Source: JAGRMG01 sp047975215 (GTDB lineage: Bacteria; Pseudomonadota; Alphaproteobacteria; Rhodobacterales; Rhodobacteraceae). Taken from it: 64,000 bases of DNA. Shown in pieces: positions 35,032 through 43,007 of the stretch. Each line of letters opens with the position of its first letter. The first letter of the stretch is position 1. The notes under the pieces were generated by a model, which saw only the letters and a list, made by a program, of their open reading frames with translations, searched no databases and was not told where the DNA came from. The stretch covers positions 29,180-93,179 of the forward strand of contig JBKEDD010000096.1 of the NCBI GenBank assembly GCA_047975215.1, written 5' to 3'. Position numbers and translations under genes: made by a program.

Positions 35032-35274
35032 ATGGCACTTATGATAATCGATAGCTGCACGGCCTGCGATGCCTGCGAACCGGTTTGCCCGAACGAAGCC
35101 ATTACGGCCGGCGACCCGATCTATGTCATCGACCCGTTCAAGTGCACCGAATGCGTCGGCGCCGAGGACGAGCCGCAGTGCAAGCTGGTCTGCCCCGAGG
35201 ATTGCATCGTTCCGAACCCGGATTTCGACGAATCCCAGGACGAGCTGATGGCCAAGTTCGAATCGCTGCAATAA
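35032..35274 (+). CDS. fdx: 2[4Fe-4S] ferredoxin, electron donor to benzoyl-CoA reductase
   Basis: 80-residue ferredoxin. Cluster motif 1 is CTACDACEPVC near residue 9; motif 2 is CTECVGAEDEPQC near residue 39, with an extended spacing of eight residues between Cys typical of Chromatium-type ferredoxins used by benzoyl-CoA reductases, and a final CPEDC pair. It carries electrons from KorAB (or other oxidoreductases) to BcrAD. It closes the had-to-fdx operon and is followed by a strong hairpin. A GGAGG ribosome site precedes the ATG. Confidence 0.93.
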   Translation: MALMIIDSCTACDACEPVCPNEAITAGDPIYVIDPFKCTECVGAEDEPQCKLVCPEDCIVPNPDFDESQDELMAKFESLQ

Positions 35275-35642
35275 CAGCACCCCCGCCCCGGGTGACCGGG
35301 GCGGGCAGGGGCGGGGCCGTTGCCGGCCCCCCGCTACATGTGTTCGGGAACGGCGCGCCGCGGCAGTGGCGCGCCGTTTCTGTCCTGATCCTGCCCGGGC
35401 GAAAGCGGTGGCTGTTACCTCACCCCGCAAGACCGAAAAGCCCCCGTGTTCCTGGTGTCAGGCGGCCAGCCCGGTCAGATCGGATACCAGAGCGGTTTCA
35501 CCCTGACCCCCGGCCCGTGCAAACCTTTCCAAGAACGCAAGAAACCGCGCCGGTGCGCGCGAAGAAGGGGCCGCAAGGCCCCTGACCTGTGAGAATACAG
35601 GGAGCGAAAAAGAGGATGGACGCCCCCCCAGGCGCCCCCGCC
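35275..35642. other. Convergent gap after the bcr operon
   Basis: 368 bp between the ferredoxin gene and the oppositely oriented padI-like gene. It holds the hairpins at 35282-35305 and just after; no gene or known element is visible in the remaining 280 bp. Confidence 0.5.
35282..35305 (+). terminator. Terminator hairpin after fdx
   Basis: CCCGCCCCGG at 35282-35291 pairs perfectly with CCGGGGCGGG at 35296-35305 around a GTGA tetraloop, 8 bp after the ferredoxin stop. A second GC stem (GGGGCC/GGCCCC) follows at once. There is no U-tract, so it may act as a Rho-assisted end or as 3'-end protection. Confidence 0.6.
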
Positions 35643-36524
35643 TTACAGGGCCGCCTGCGCGCTCAGCCGCGCCCAGTTGGCATCGACCTCGCCCTGAAGC
35701 GCCGCGCGGTCGGCATCGCTCAGGTGCCGATAGCGTTTCTGCTGCGCCAGATAGGCGTCGATGGGCCGGATCTTGTGCTCGGGATGCATCGTGGTGCGCA
35801 GCCCGTCCTCGATTTCAAGCAGCGGAAACACGCCGCTCTCCACCGCCAGCCGCGCGGTCGATACCGCGGCATGATCGGCCACGCCCCAGCCCGGCAGGCA
35901 GGGGATCAGCACGATCACGACCCGGGTGCCCCGGATCGCCTTGGCCTTGTCCATCTTGGCGGCCATGTCGTTCAGGTGCGACGGGCTGACCGTGGCGATA
36001 TAGGGGATGCGATGGGCGGCCAGGATTTCGATCAGGTTTTTCTTCTGCGTCGCCTTGCCCAGCGGCGTGCTGCCGGTGACCGCGCCCGAGGGCGTCGAAG
36101 AACTCTTCTGCCCGCCGGTGTTCATGTAACCTTCGTTGTCGAAACAGACGTAAAGAATGTCCTCGTTGCGCTCGGCCGCCGAGGACAGCGCCTGCAACCC
36201 GATATCGTAGGTACCGCCATCGCCGGCGAAACACAGCACCGTGGTATCGTCCTTGCCCTGCGCACGCAGCGCCCGCTTGATGCCACTGGCCGAGGCGGCC
36301 GCCGATTCAAGCGTGCCGTGCAGAAACGGGATGCGCGCCGAACTCAGCGGATGCCCGCCCAGGATCACCGCCGAACACGACGGCGAGACGACGCCCACCG
36401 CGTTCTGGCCGACGCTGTTGAGGATCACCCGCATCGCCAGCGCCTCGGCGCAGCCGGCACAGGCGACATGGCCCGAACAGAACTGGCCATCGTCGGCATA
36501 GTCGATCTTCTTTACTTCGTTCAT
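35643..36524 (-). CDS. padI: 2-oxoacid oxidoreductase beta subunit, phenylglyoxylate dehydrogenase PadI-like
   Basis: 293-residue thiamine-diphosphate subunit related to pyruvate:ferredoxin oxidoreductase beta. CSGHVACAGCAE near residue 16 supplies cluster Cys, and FAGDGGTYDIGLQAL near residue 98 is the TPP/Mg site. With the three upstream genes it should oxidatively decarboxylate phenylglyoxylate to benzoyl-CoA, as PadEFGHI does in Aromatoleum evansii. The ATG at 36524 has a GGAG ribosome site 5 bp after the alpha gene. Pyruvate is the alternative substrate; the benzoate-CoA ligase in the same operon and padB nearby favour phenylglyoxylate. Confidence 0.78.
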   Translation of the reverse strand: MNEVKKIDYADDGQFCSGHVACAGCAEALAMRVILNSVGQNAVGVVSPSCSAVILGGHPLSSARIPFLHGTLESAAASASGIKRALRAQGKDDTTVLCFAGDGGTYDIGLQALSSAAERNEDILYVCFDNEGYMNTGGQKSSSTPSGAVTGSTPLGKATQKKNLIEILAAHRIPYIATVSPSHLNDMAAKMDKAKAIRGTRVVIVLIPCLPGWGVADHAAVSTARLAVESGVFPLLEIEDGLRTTMHPEHKIRPIDAYLAQQKRYRHLSDADRAALQGEVDANWARLSAQAAL

Positions 36525-36529
36525 CTTTC

Positions 36530-37696
36530 TCACTCCACCCAGACCGCATCCGGCGAGGGATCGGCATTGCGATAGTCGCGCACCAGGCGCGCGATCGTTG
36601 GGACATCGACATTGACACCGCCGACGCCGGCCAGCAACCCGTGCAGCCGCGGCGCCCCGACCGTGCCGTAAAGCGCCGCCTTGGCTTCCTGGTGCAGCAC
36701 ACCGCCCAGCCCCGGCGAATAGTTGCGGTCGAGCACGACGACCGAACCCACGCCGGCCAGCGCGGCGCGCAGTTCGTCCGCGGGGAAGGGCCGGAACAGG
36801 CGCAGTTTCAGCAGGCCCGCGGCGATGCCCTCGTCGCGCAGCCGGTCCACGGCGTCGCGCGCCGTGCCGGCCATGCTGCCCATGGTCAGTACCACCACTT
36901 CGGCGCCCGTCATGCGGTAGGCTTCCAGCACGCCGCCGCCGCGCCCGGTCATCGCGCACCAGTCGTTTGCCGCGGTCTCGGTCAGGCCGGGGACGGTTGC
37001 CATTGCCGCGTCCATCTCGCGCCGGGTCCGGTTCCAGGCATCCTGTCCGATCGGCGCGCCCAGCGATTGCCCGGCGCCGGTATCAAGCTGCATCGGCCAC
37101 TCCACCCGCGGCAGGTAGTCGTCGATCAGCCCGGGCGCCGGCACGCTGACCGGTTCCACCGAATGCGAGACATAGAACGCATCGTGGTTGATCATCACCG
37201 GCAGCATCGCGCCTTCGGCGATGCGGAAGGCCTGGATCACGGTATCAAGCGATTCCTGCGGGCTTTCGCTGTATAGCTGCACCCAGCCGGTGTCGCGCTG
37301 GGAAAGGCTGTCGATCTGGTCGGGCCAGAAGCCCCAGGGCGAAGCCGGGGTGCGGTTGACGTTGAACATCACGATCGGCGCACGCGCGCCGGCGGCGAAA
37401 TGCAGCAACTCGTGCATCAGAAGCAGCCCCTGCGAGGAGGTCGCGGTAAACACCCGCGCCCCGGTCGCCGAGGCGGCGATGCAGGCGGCCATTGCCGAAT
37501 GTTCCGATTCCGGGGTCAGCAGTTCGGCGCCGAACTTGCCCTCGCTCTGAAACTCGATCAGTTTTTCCAGGATCGGCGTCTGCGGCGTGATCGGATAGAC
37601 CGGGGTCACGTCCGGTTTCGCCAGACGCACCCCCCAGGCCACCGCGTGATTGCCGTTCAGAAGCTGGCGGGTCTCGATATTGGCCGGGGCGTTCAT
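36530..37696 (-). CDS. padG: 2-oxoacid oxidoreductase alpha subunit, phenylglyoxylate dehydrogenase PadG-like
   Basis: 388 residues, pyruvate:ferredoxin oxidoreductase alpha family. The pyrimidine-binding region has YPITPQTPILEKL near residue 34 and TPESEHSAMAACIAAS near residue 61; C-terminal transketolase-like domain about 245-385. It pairs with the beta subunit downstream (5-bp gap) to bind thiamine diphosphate. Its ATG overlaps the stop of the flavoprotein gene (ATGA), so it belongs to the same coupled run. Substrate specificity is by context with bcl, padB and bcr. Confidence 0.78.
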   Translation of the reverse strand: MNAPANIETRQLLNGNHAVAWGVRLAKPDVTPVYPITPQTPILEKLIEFQSEGKFGAELLTPESEHSAMAACIAASATGARVFTATSSQGLLLMHELLHFAAGARAPIVMFNVNRTPASPWGFWPDQIDSLSQRDTGWVQLYSESPQESLDTVIQAFRIAEGAMLPVMINHDAFYVSHSVEPVSVPAPGLIDDYLPRVEWPMQLDTGAGQSLGAPIGQDAWNRTRREMDAAMATVPGLTETAANDWCAMTGRGGGVLEAYRMTGAEVVVLTMGSMAGTARDAVDRLRDEGIAAGLLKLRLFRPFPADELRAALAGVGSVVVLDRNYSPGLGGVLHQEAKAALYGTVGAPRLHGLLAGVGGVNVDVPTIARLVRDYRNADPSPDAVWVE

Positions 37697-39345
37697 GCGT
37701 TATCATCCTTCGCCATGTGGATAGACCCGGTCGGGCATTCCGCGACACACAGGCCGCAGCCCTTGCAATAGTCGGGATCGACCTCATAGCCGTTTTCGCC
37801 CAGCCGGGCGATGGCCATGTCCGGGCAATAGAAATAGCAGTTGTCGCAGTAGATGCAGGTGCCGCAACTGAAACAGCGTTCGGCCTCGGTGCGCGCCTCG
37901 TCCGCGCTCAGCGGCTGCTGCACCTCGTCGAAACTCGTCAGCCGTTCGGCCACTTCGGTCAGGCGCTGGTGGGTGCGCGCGTGGGGTTCCTGATAGGCCG
38001 GGTTGATGCGGTCATAGCCAACCTCGGGCAGGTCGGCGGGAACCGGCCGGGCGATCTCGGGCGCCAGCGCGCGGGCGATGGCATGGGCGGCCTCCTTGCC
38101 CATGCCGACGGCCTGGGTGACAAAGCGCGCCATGCTGGCCACGTCGCCGCCGGCATAAATGCCCGGCGTGCTGGTCTGCCAGTCCTTGCCGGCCGCGATC
38201 ACCGGGCCGGTGGCCTCAAGCAGCCCGGCCCAGCGTTGCAGGTCGGCATCCTGCCCGATGGCGGGAATCACGGTCTGCACCGAAAGCTGAAACTCGCTGC
38301 CCGCCACCGGATCGACGCGGAAGGCACCGGGCCGCTCGCCTTTCGAGAACGCCACCTTGATACAGTCGAGCGTGACCGACCCGTCGCCGGGCGCGGCCGA
38401 TTGCAGCATCGCGCCGGATACGAATTCGATGGCTTCCTCCGCGGCCTCGTCCACCTCGACCTTCTGCGCCGGCAGGCTGCCTTCGGGTTCCAGCGACAGG
38501 ACGGTGACGGTGCGCCCGAGGCGCCGGGCGGTGCGGGCCACGTCCATCGCCGCGCTGCCGCCGCCGATCACCAGCACGTGATCGCCGGTCAGGGCGGTCT
38601 GTTCGGCGGTGGGCGCGGCCAGGAATTCGGCGCTGTCCACCACCCAGCCGGCGGCATAATCGAGCGCGGGCAGCTTCTTGGGCAGGCTCGCGCCGGTGGC
38701 CAGATAGACCGCGTCATGTTCGCGGTGCAGGGCGGCCAGCGCATCGGCATCGCCCACTTCGGCGTTCAGATGCACATCGACGCCCATGGCGGTGATGCGC
38801 GCAATCTCGCCATCAAGGATGTCGCGTTCCAGCCGGTAGGCCGGAATGCCCCAGCGCATCAGCCCGCCAAGCGCGGATTTCGATTCGTAAAGCGAGACCC
38901 TGAAGCCATAGCGGCGCAGCTGATAGGCGGCCGACAGCCCGGCCGGTCCGCCCCCCACGACCGCCACCGACTGCGCGCGTTCCTCCGGCGGGGCGGGAAA
39001 GTCCCAGCCTTCCTTCAGCGCCGCGTCACCGACAAAGCGTTCCAGCGAACAGATGCCGACGGTTTCGTCCATCTCGTTGCGGTTGCAGGCGGTTTCGCAA
39101 GGATGATGGCAGATGCGCCCGGCGATCGCCGGGAAGGGGTTGTTGTCGGCCAGCGTGACGAAGGCGCCCTTGGTGTCGCCCTTCTTGACCTGTCCGATCC
39201 ATTCGGCGATGCGCCCGTTCACGGGGCATGCGTTCAGGCAGGGCGAGGGCTGGTTCTGGTAGTTGGGCAGCGCGCTGCGCCAGGTGCCGGTGATACGCTC
39301 TCGGCTGGTCAGGTTGGTCCAGAGCGGCGATGTCAGGTCGTTCAT
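37693..39345 (-). CDS. padH: Flavoprotein-ferredoxin subunit of the phenylglyoxylate dehydrogenase (PadH/PadF fusion)
   Basis: 550 residues. The N-terminus has a GltD/dihydropyrimidine-dehydrogenase-type Cys domain (CLNACPVNG, HHPCETACNRN). Residues about 120-430 bind FAD and NAD(P)H (VAVVGGGPAGLSAAY and VLVIGGGSAAMDVAR). The C-terminal 60 residues are a two-cluster ferredoxin (CGTCIYCDNCYFYC and CKGCGLCVAECP). In A. evansii the NADH-linked flavoprotein PadH and the ferredoxin-like PadF are separate; here they look joined. The subunit should pass electrons from the thiamine enzyme to NAD+. The start overlaps the gamma gene stop. The PadF assignment for the C-terminus is inference. Confidence 0.75.
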   Translation of the reverse strand: MNDLTSPLWTNLTSRERITGTWRSALPNYQNQPSPCLNACPVNGRIAEWIGQVKKGDTKGAFVTLADNNPFPAIAGRICHHPCETACNRNEMDETVGICSLERFVGDAALKEGWDFPAPPEERAQSVAVVGGGPAGLSAAYQLRRYGFRVSLYESKSALGGLMRWGIPAYRLERDILDGEIARITAMGVDVHLNAEVGDADALAALHREHDAVYLATGASLPKKLPALDYAAGWVVDSAEFLAAPTAEQTALTGDHVLVIGGGSAAMDVARTARRLGRTVTVLSLEPEGSLPAQKVEVDEAAEEAIEFVSGAMLQSAAPGDGSVTLDCIKVAFSKGERPGAFRVDPVAGSEFQLSVQTVIPAIGQDADLQRWAGLLEATGPVIAAGKDWQTSTPGIYAGGDVASMARFVTQAVGMGKEAAHAIARALAPEIARPVPADLPEVGYDRINPAYQEPHARTHQRLTEVAERLTSFDEVQQPLSADEARTEAERCFSCGTCIYCDNCYFYCPDMAIARLGENGYEVDPDYCKGCGLCVAECPTGSIHMAKDDNA

Positions 39346-39896
39346 GCGCTTGCCTCCTCGGCCACCGGCGCAAGCAGGCCATATGCCTCGCGCGCGGCGG
39401 CGACGTTCTGCGATTTCTTGGCCGGCGCGCTGGTTTCGATGACCTGCGCCAGAATGTCGATACCGGGCCTCCCGAGGGCGGCGGCGAAAGCCCCCAGCAG
39501 GGCCGAGTTCACCACCTTGCCCATTTCGTTGCGCGCCGCGATGTCGCGCCCGTCCACGGCCAGAACGCGCTGGCGTGCGTGGGGCGCGAAGGTCTCGGCC
39601 GGACGCGACGAGTTGACCAGGATCAGCGCCTCGTCGGACCCTTGCGCATAAAACGCGTCGTCCATCAGACTGGCGTCGAAACACAGCATCGCGTCGGCGG
39701 CAGTGATGTTGCAGCGCAGGCGGATCGGGTCGGCATCGACCCTGAGCGAGGACGTGACCGGCGTGCCGCGCCGTGCGCCGCCATAGGTGGAAAAGGTCTG
39801 CACATAAAGGCCGCTGTCGAAAAACGCCTGGGCCAGCTGGTTGCCGGCGGTCTGGGCACCCTGGCCACCGCGGCCGAGGATCACGATCTCAAGCAT
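39342..39896 (-). CDS. padE: 2-oxoacid oxidoreductase gamma subunit, PadE-like
   Basis: 184-residue gamma domain of the 2-oxoacid:ferredoxin oxidoreductase family. N-terminal LEIVILGRGGQGAQTAGNQL and TYGGARRGTPVTSSLR are typical. It is the CoA-binding structural subunit of the multi-subunit enzyme. The ATG at 39896 overlaps the 3' end of the benzoate-CoA ligase gene by 8 bp, placing ligase and dehydrogenase in one operon; upstream in-frame sequence is within that gene and not gene-like. Confidence 0.8.
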   Translation of the reverse strand: MLEIVILGRGGQGAQTAGNQLAQAFFDSGLYVQTFSTYGGARRGTPVTSSLRVDADPIRLRCNITAADAMLCFDASLMDDAFYAQGSDEALILVNSSRPAETFAPHARQRVLAVDGRDIAARNEMGKVVNSALLGAFAAALGRPGIDILAQVIETSAPAKKSQNVAAAREAYGLLAPVAEEASA

Positions 39897-41499
39897 TGTC
39901 AACTCCGTTCCCTGCCGGCTCCCGGGCCGGCAATTCCGTGGCCGCGTCCGCCGGTTTCGCCGGGGCGCCGCGCAGTTTAAAACGCTGGATCTTGCCGGTG
40001 GCGGTCTTGGGAAGGTCATCCACCAGTTCGATCCAGCGGGGGTATTTCCATACCCCGATCTCCTTCTTGACGTGGTCCTTGAGGCGGTCGAACAGCCCGG
40101 TCTGGTCCACGTCCGGTCTCAGCACGACAAACGCCTTGGGTTTGATCAGCTTCTCCTCGTCCTCGCAGGGCACGACGGCCGCCTCGTGCACCGCGGGATG
40201 CATCATCAGCGATTGCTCCACCTCGAACGGAGACACCCAGCGGCCGCCGACCTTGAACATGTCGTCGGTGCGGCCACAGTAACGATAGTACCCGTCGGCG
40301 TCGCGGTAATACTTGTCACCTGTATGAAACCACTCACCGGCAAAGGTGGCGCGCGACTTGGCGCGCTGGTTCCAGTAGCCGTCGCCCGCCGATCCGCCCG
40401 AGACCAGCAATTCGCCCATCTCGCCATCGGGCACGTCCCGGCCGGCATCGTCGACCAGCCGCAGGGAATACCCCGGCACCGCCTTGCCCGAAGTGCCCCA
40501 GCGGATGTCGCCGGGGCGGTTCGACACGAAGGGGTGCAGCATCTCGGTCGAACCGACGCCGTCGATGAGAGGCACATGCATCCGCCCGTCCCAGGTTCTC
40601 GCCACGTCGGTAGGCAGCGCCTCGCCCGCCGAAACGCACAACCGCAGGCGCGCCGAGGCGTTCGCGGGCGTGCATTCGCGGTCGGCCAGCATCGCGGCGT
40701 AAAGCGTGGGAACCCCGAAGAACAGGGTCGGGTTGTGGGTTCTCATCATGTCGAGAACGCTTGCCGGCGTCGGCCTGCCGGGCAGCAGGATCGCGGTGGC
40801 GCCGACCGACATCGGACAGGCCATGCTGGCGCCGTGGCCATAGGCAAAGAACAGCTTGGCCACCGAGAAGGAGACATCGCTTTCAGTTATGCCAAGGATG
40901 GTACGGCCGTAATTGTCGGCAACATAGGCCGGGCTGGTATGGACATGGCGCACGCCCTTGGGTGCGCCGGTCGAGCCCGAGGAATAGATCCAGAACGCTG
41001 TCTCGTCCGGGTGGGTGCGGGCGGTTTCGAATGTCGGCGCGGCCTGCGCGATCATCGTGTGCAGATCGGGATAGAGACCGTCATCGCCACCCAGAACGAT
41101 GACATGCTGAAGGAACGGCAGATCGTCCAGCAGCGGCTGGACCATGCCCAGCAGGGGCGCGGCCACCACCAGCGCCTTGGCGCGGCTGTCGCTCAGCATA
41201 TAGCGGTACTGATCGGCGGTCAGCATGGTGTTCAGGCAGACCGGAACGATCCCGGCGCGGATTGCGCCCCAGAAGACCGACGGAAAATCCACGCCGTCCA
41301 GCATCAGCATGGCGATGCGGTTTTCCTGTTCCAGCCCCAGCCCGGTCAGCAGGCTCGCCACCCGATTCGTGGCCTCCTGCAGCTGGCCGTAGGTCAGGGT
41401 GCGGTCCGGGTCGATGAAGGCGGGCTTGTCACCCAGCCCCCGCGCAACATTGTCGTCCACCATGCGTGTCGCGGCATTGTAGCTATCCGGCTCGAGCAT
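39889..41499 (-). CDS. bclA: Benzoate-CoA ligase family acyl-CoA synthetase
   Basis: 536-residue AMP-forming ligase of the benzoate-CoA ligase family. P-loop YSSGSTGAPKGVRH near residue 165, GVGSTEMLHPFVSN near residue 309, and the C-terminal adenylation lysine motif PKTATGKIQRFKL near residue 504 are present. FAYGHGASM is characteristic of benzoate ligases. It activates benzoate, and perhaps 4-hydroxybenzoate, to the CoA ester; no separate 4-hydroxybenzoate ligase is seen in the window. The ATG at 41499 follows a GGGAGGA ribosome site, preferred over an in-frame GTG at 41520. An operator copy lies 37 bp upstream. It heads the padE-padH-padG-padI operon. Confidence 0.88.
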   Translation of the reverse strand: MLEPDSYNAATRMVDDNVARGLGDKPAFIDPDRTLTYGQLQEATNRVASLLTGLGLEQENRIAMLMLDGVDFPSVFWGAIRAGIVPVCLNTMLTADQYRYMLSDSRAKALVVAAPLLGMVQPLLDDLPFLQHVIVLGGDDGLYPDLHTMIAQAAPTFETARTHPDETAFWIYSSGSTGAPKGVRHVHTSPAYVADNYGRTILGITESDVSFSVAKLFFAYGHGASMACPMSVGATAILLPGRPTPASVLDMMRTHNPTLFFGVPTLYAAMLADRECTPANASARLRLCVSAGEALPTDVARTWDGRMHVPLIDGVGSTEMLHPFVSNRPGDIRWGTSGKAVPGYSLRLVDDAGRDVPDGEMGELLVSGGSAGDGYWNQRAKSRATFAGEWFHTGDKYYRDADGYYRYCGRTDDMFKVGGRWVSPFEVEQSLMMHPAVHEAAVVPCEDEEKLIKPKAFVVLRPDVDQTGLFDRLKDHVKKEIGVWKYPRWIELVDDLPKTATGKIQRFKLRGAPAKPADAATELPAREPAGNGVDNA

Positions 41500-41535
41500 G
41501 AAGGGCGTCCTCCCGACCACATCTCATCGCTAATA

Positions 41536-41549
41536 GGTATTACGGTACC
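41536..41549. promoter_or_regulatory. GGTA-N6-TACC operator (copy 3, bclA-pad operon)
   Basis: GGTATTACGGTACC is a perfect GGTA/TACC dyad with a 6-bp spacer; the flanking A and T extend it to AGGTA/TACCT. It lies 37 bp upstream of the ligase ATG, in AT-rich promoter DNA. Confidence 0.6.
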
Positions 41550-41691
41550 TTTATGCGTAATTAGGTGTCGATGCAATCCTTGAAATCGGTCCTTGATCGG
41601 CCTCCGCCCGGAATCGGCACCGCGCGGCCCGTGGTCCCTGGCGTGTTGCGTTCAACCGGATTCGGCAATCGAACGCGACACGCCCCGATCG

Positions 41692-41786
41692 CCCGAATCC
41701 GAAGTCCGCAACATCGGTCAACCGCGCCCGGGCCGGGCGCGAACCTTTGTCGTGCCCGGATGCCGATGTATCGAACTACGAGTCCA
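41692..41786 (+). repeat. Intergenic repeat, copy A
   Basis: 95-bp element whose last 52 nt (41735-41786) match the reverse complement of 54177-54228 at 47 positions; a further stretch near 41692-41718 is similar. It begins 5 bp after the stop of the Rrf2 gene when read on the minus strand. A GC palindrome (CGCGCCCGGGCCGGGCGCG) lies inside it. No coding potential is convincing, though both copies happen to translate a similar peptide. Confidence 0.75.
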
Positions 41787-41791
41787 TATCG

Positions 41792-42244
41792 CTAGTCCTG
41801 CGTCGCCGGCTCCAGCGCGGGCGCGGCGTTGGCCGGATCGGTCCTGCGGCGGCGCTCGACCTGCTTGAGCATGGTCGCCAGCGAGATCGAACTATAGGTT
41901 GCCATGGCTATGTCGTTGATTTCCTTGGACACCTCGAACAGCGCCCATTCCTCGGGCGTGGCCTTCGACTTGTCGCCCAGCTTGCATTCGGTCGAGGTGT
42001 CCTCGAACAGGCCGATGATATCCAGCAGAGTGATTCGGCGGGCATTGCCGGTAAAGCTGTAACCGCCCCCGACCCCGCGAATGGACTGTACGAGACCCGC
42101 GCGGCCCAGCGTCAGCAGGACCTTGGCCAGGTGATGCGACGACACCCGATATTTCGCGCCGATCTCGGAGGCCGATATCTGGCTTTCGGGATTGGCGGCC
42201 AGTTCGATCAGCGCATAGATGGCAAGGCGGCTTGATGTCTGCAC
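41792..42244 (-). CDS. badM: Rrf2-family transcriptional regulator, BadM-like
   Basis: 150-residue Rrf2 regulator: N-terminal winged helix (about 1-65, SSHHLAKVLLTLGRAGLV with recognition helix) and the Rrf2 beta-wing RGVGGGYSFTGNAR. Only one Cys is present in the region where iron-sulfur Rrf2 proteins have three, so an Fe-S cluster of the IscR/NsrR kind is unlikely. BadM of Rhodopseudomonas palustris is an Rrf2 repressor of the benzoyl-CoA reductase operon. This gene lies between the benzoate ligase and hydroxybenzoyl-CoA reductase operons and near a GNAT gene, like the badL-badM neighbourhood. It is the best local candidate for the protein that reads the GGTA-N6-TACC motif. Confidence 0.75.
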   Translation of the reverse strand: MQTSSRLAIYALIELAANPESQISASEIGAKYRVSSHHLAKVLLTLGRAGLVQSIRGVGGGYSFTGNARRITLLDIIGLFEDTSTECKLGDKSKATPEEWALFEVSKEINDIAMATYSSISLATMLKQVERRRRTDPANAAPALEPATQD

Positions 42245-42275
42245 GATTTGCTCCCTTTTCCGGTGGATCGCGCGC

Positions 42276-42770
42276 CTAGGCGTCGTCCAGGTTCATTTCC
42301 AGTTGAATGTAGGGGCCGGCAACCATGCCTTCCCCGCGAAAGAACGACATGTGCAGCGTGCTCTGGCGCTGGACCATCGTGCGTACCGTGTTGATTCCCA
42401 CGTTGCGGAACTCGTCGCACATGGCGCGAAACAGCTGCTCTCCGATGCGTTTCTGGCGCTGGTCGGGGTCGACCGAGACCGCGAAGATCCAGCCGCAGGG
42501 CTCGGAGCCGAACTCCCAGCCGCGCACCTCGCCCACGATCAGGCCCAGGATGGAAGGGTCCTCGGGGCGGTCGGCGCGCTCGGCGACCAGGAAGAACCGC
42601 TGATCCATCCGGCGCGAACCGTACCGTTCGAACACGTCGGCCCAGTAGTCCGGCTTGGCATTTCCGGTGATGCGGGCATCCAGTTCGACCACCGGGCGCA
42701 GATGGCCGGTAGTGGCGCGCCGGATTCGCAGCGCGGTATCGGTCAACGTGTCGCCGGACGTATCCGTCAT
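42276..42770 (-). CDS. GNAT-family N-acetyltransferase, BadL-like
   Basis: 164-residue single GNAT domain. The acetyl-CoA loop is AVSVDPDQRQKRIGEQLFRAM near residue 95 (R/Q-x-x-G/R-I-G pattern). In R. palustris the GNAT protein BadL sits near badM and badR and acetylates aminobenzoates, linking small-molecule acetylation to benzoate control. A comparable role here is inferred from the 31-bp distance to the Rrf2 gene on the same strand. The ATG at 42770 with GGGAG ribosome site is chosen over an in-frame TTG at 42773. Confidence 0.7.
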   Translation of the reverse strand: MTDTSGDTLTDTALRIRRATTGHLRPVVELDARITGNAKPDYWADVFERYGSRRMDQRFFLVAERADRPEDPSILGLIVGEVRGWEFGSEPCGWIFAVSVDPDQRQKRIGEQLFRAMCDEFRNVGINTVRTMVQRQSTLHMSFFRGEGMVAGPYIQLEMNLDDA

Positions 42771-42954
42771 CAAGGCTCTCCCATCTGGCCGCCGCGACGG
42801 GACGGGCCGGTTTCGTGAGCGCGGACTCTAGACTGCGGCGAGAAGTCTTGGCAACCACGGTGAACCCGCCCCCGAAAGCCGGGGCCGAACGCGCACGGGG
42901 TGCGGCAAATTTTCCCGCCTGCCGCGAATTTGACTATACCATAGCCCCTTTTTA

Positions 42955-42968
42955 GGTATAGTGGTACC
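42955..42968. promoter_or_regulatory. GGTA-N6-TACC operator (copy 4, hcr operon)
   Basis: GGTATAGTGGTACC is a perfect GGTA/TACC dyad with a 6-bp spacer, 39 bp upstream of the hcrC start and in AT-rich promoter DNA. Flanks TTTTTA and GATTTATTG resemble the bclA and had copies. Confidence 0.6.
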
Positions 42969-43007
42969 GATTTATTGATTTCCACCCGAAACAACAATGG
43001 GGGCCCG

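Noticed and set aside
41593..41868. Small open frames at 41593-41868 (+) and 54158-54388 (-) with a similar peptide
   Set aside because: Their similarity comes from the intergenic DNA repeat; the first runs into the Rrf2 gene antisense, and neither has a ribosome site.
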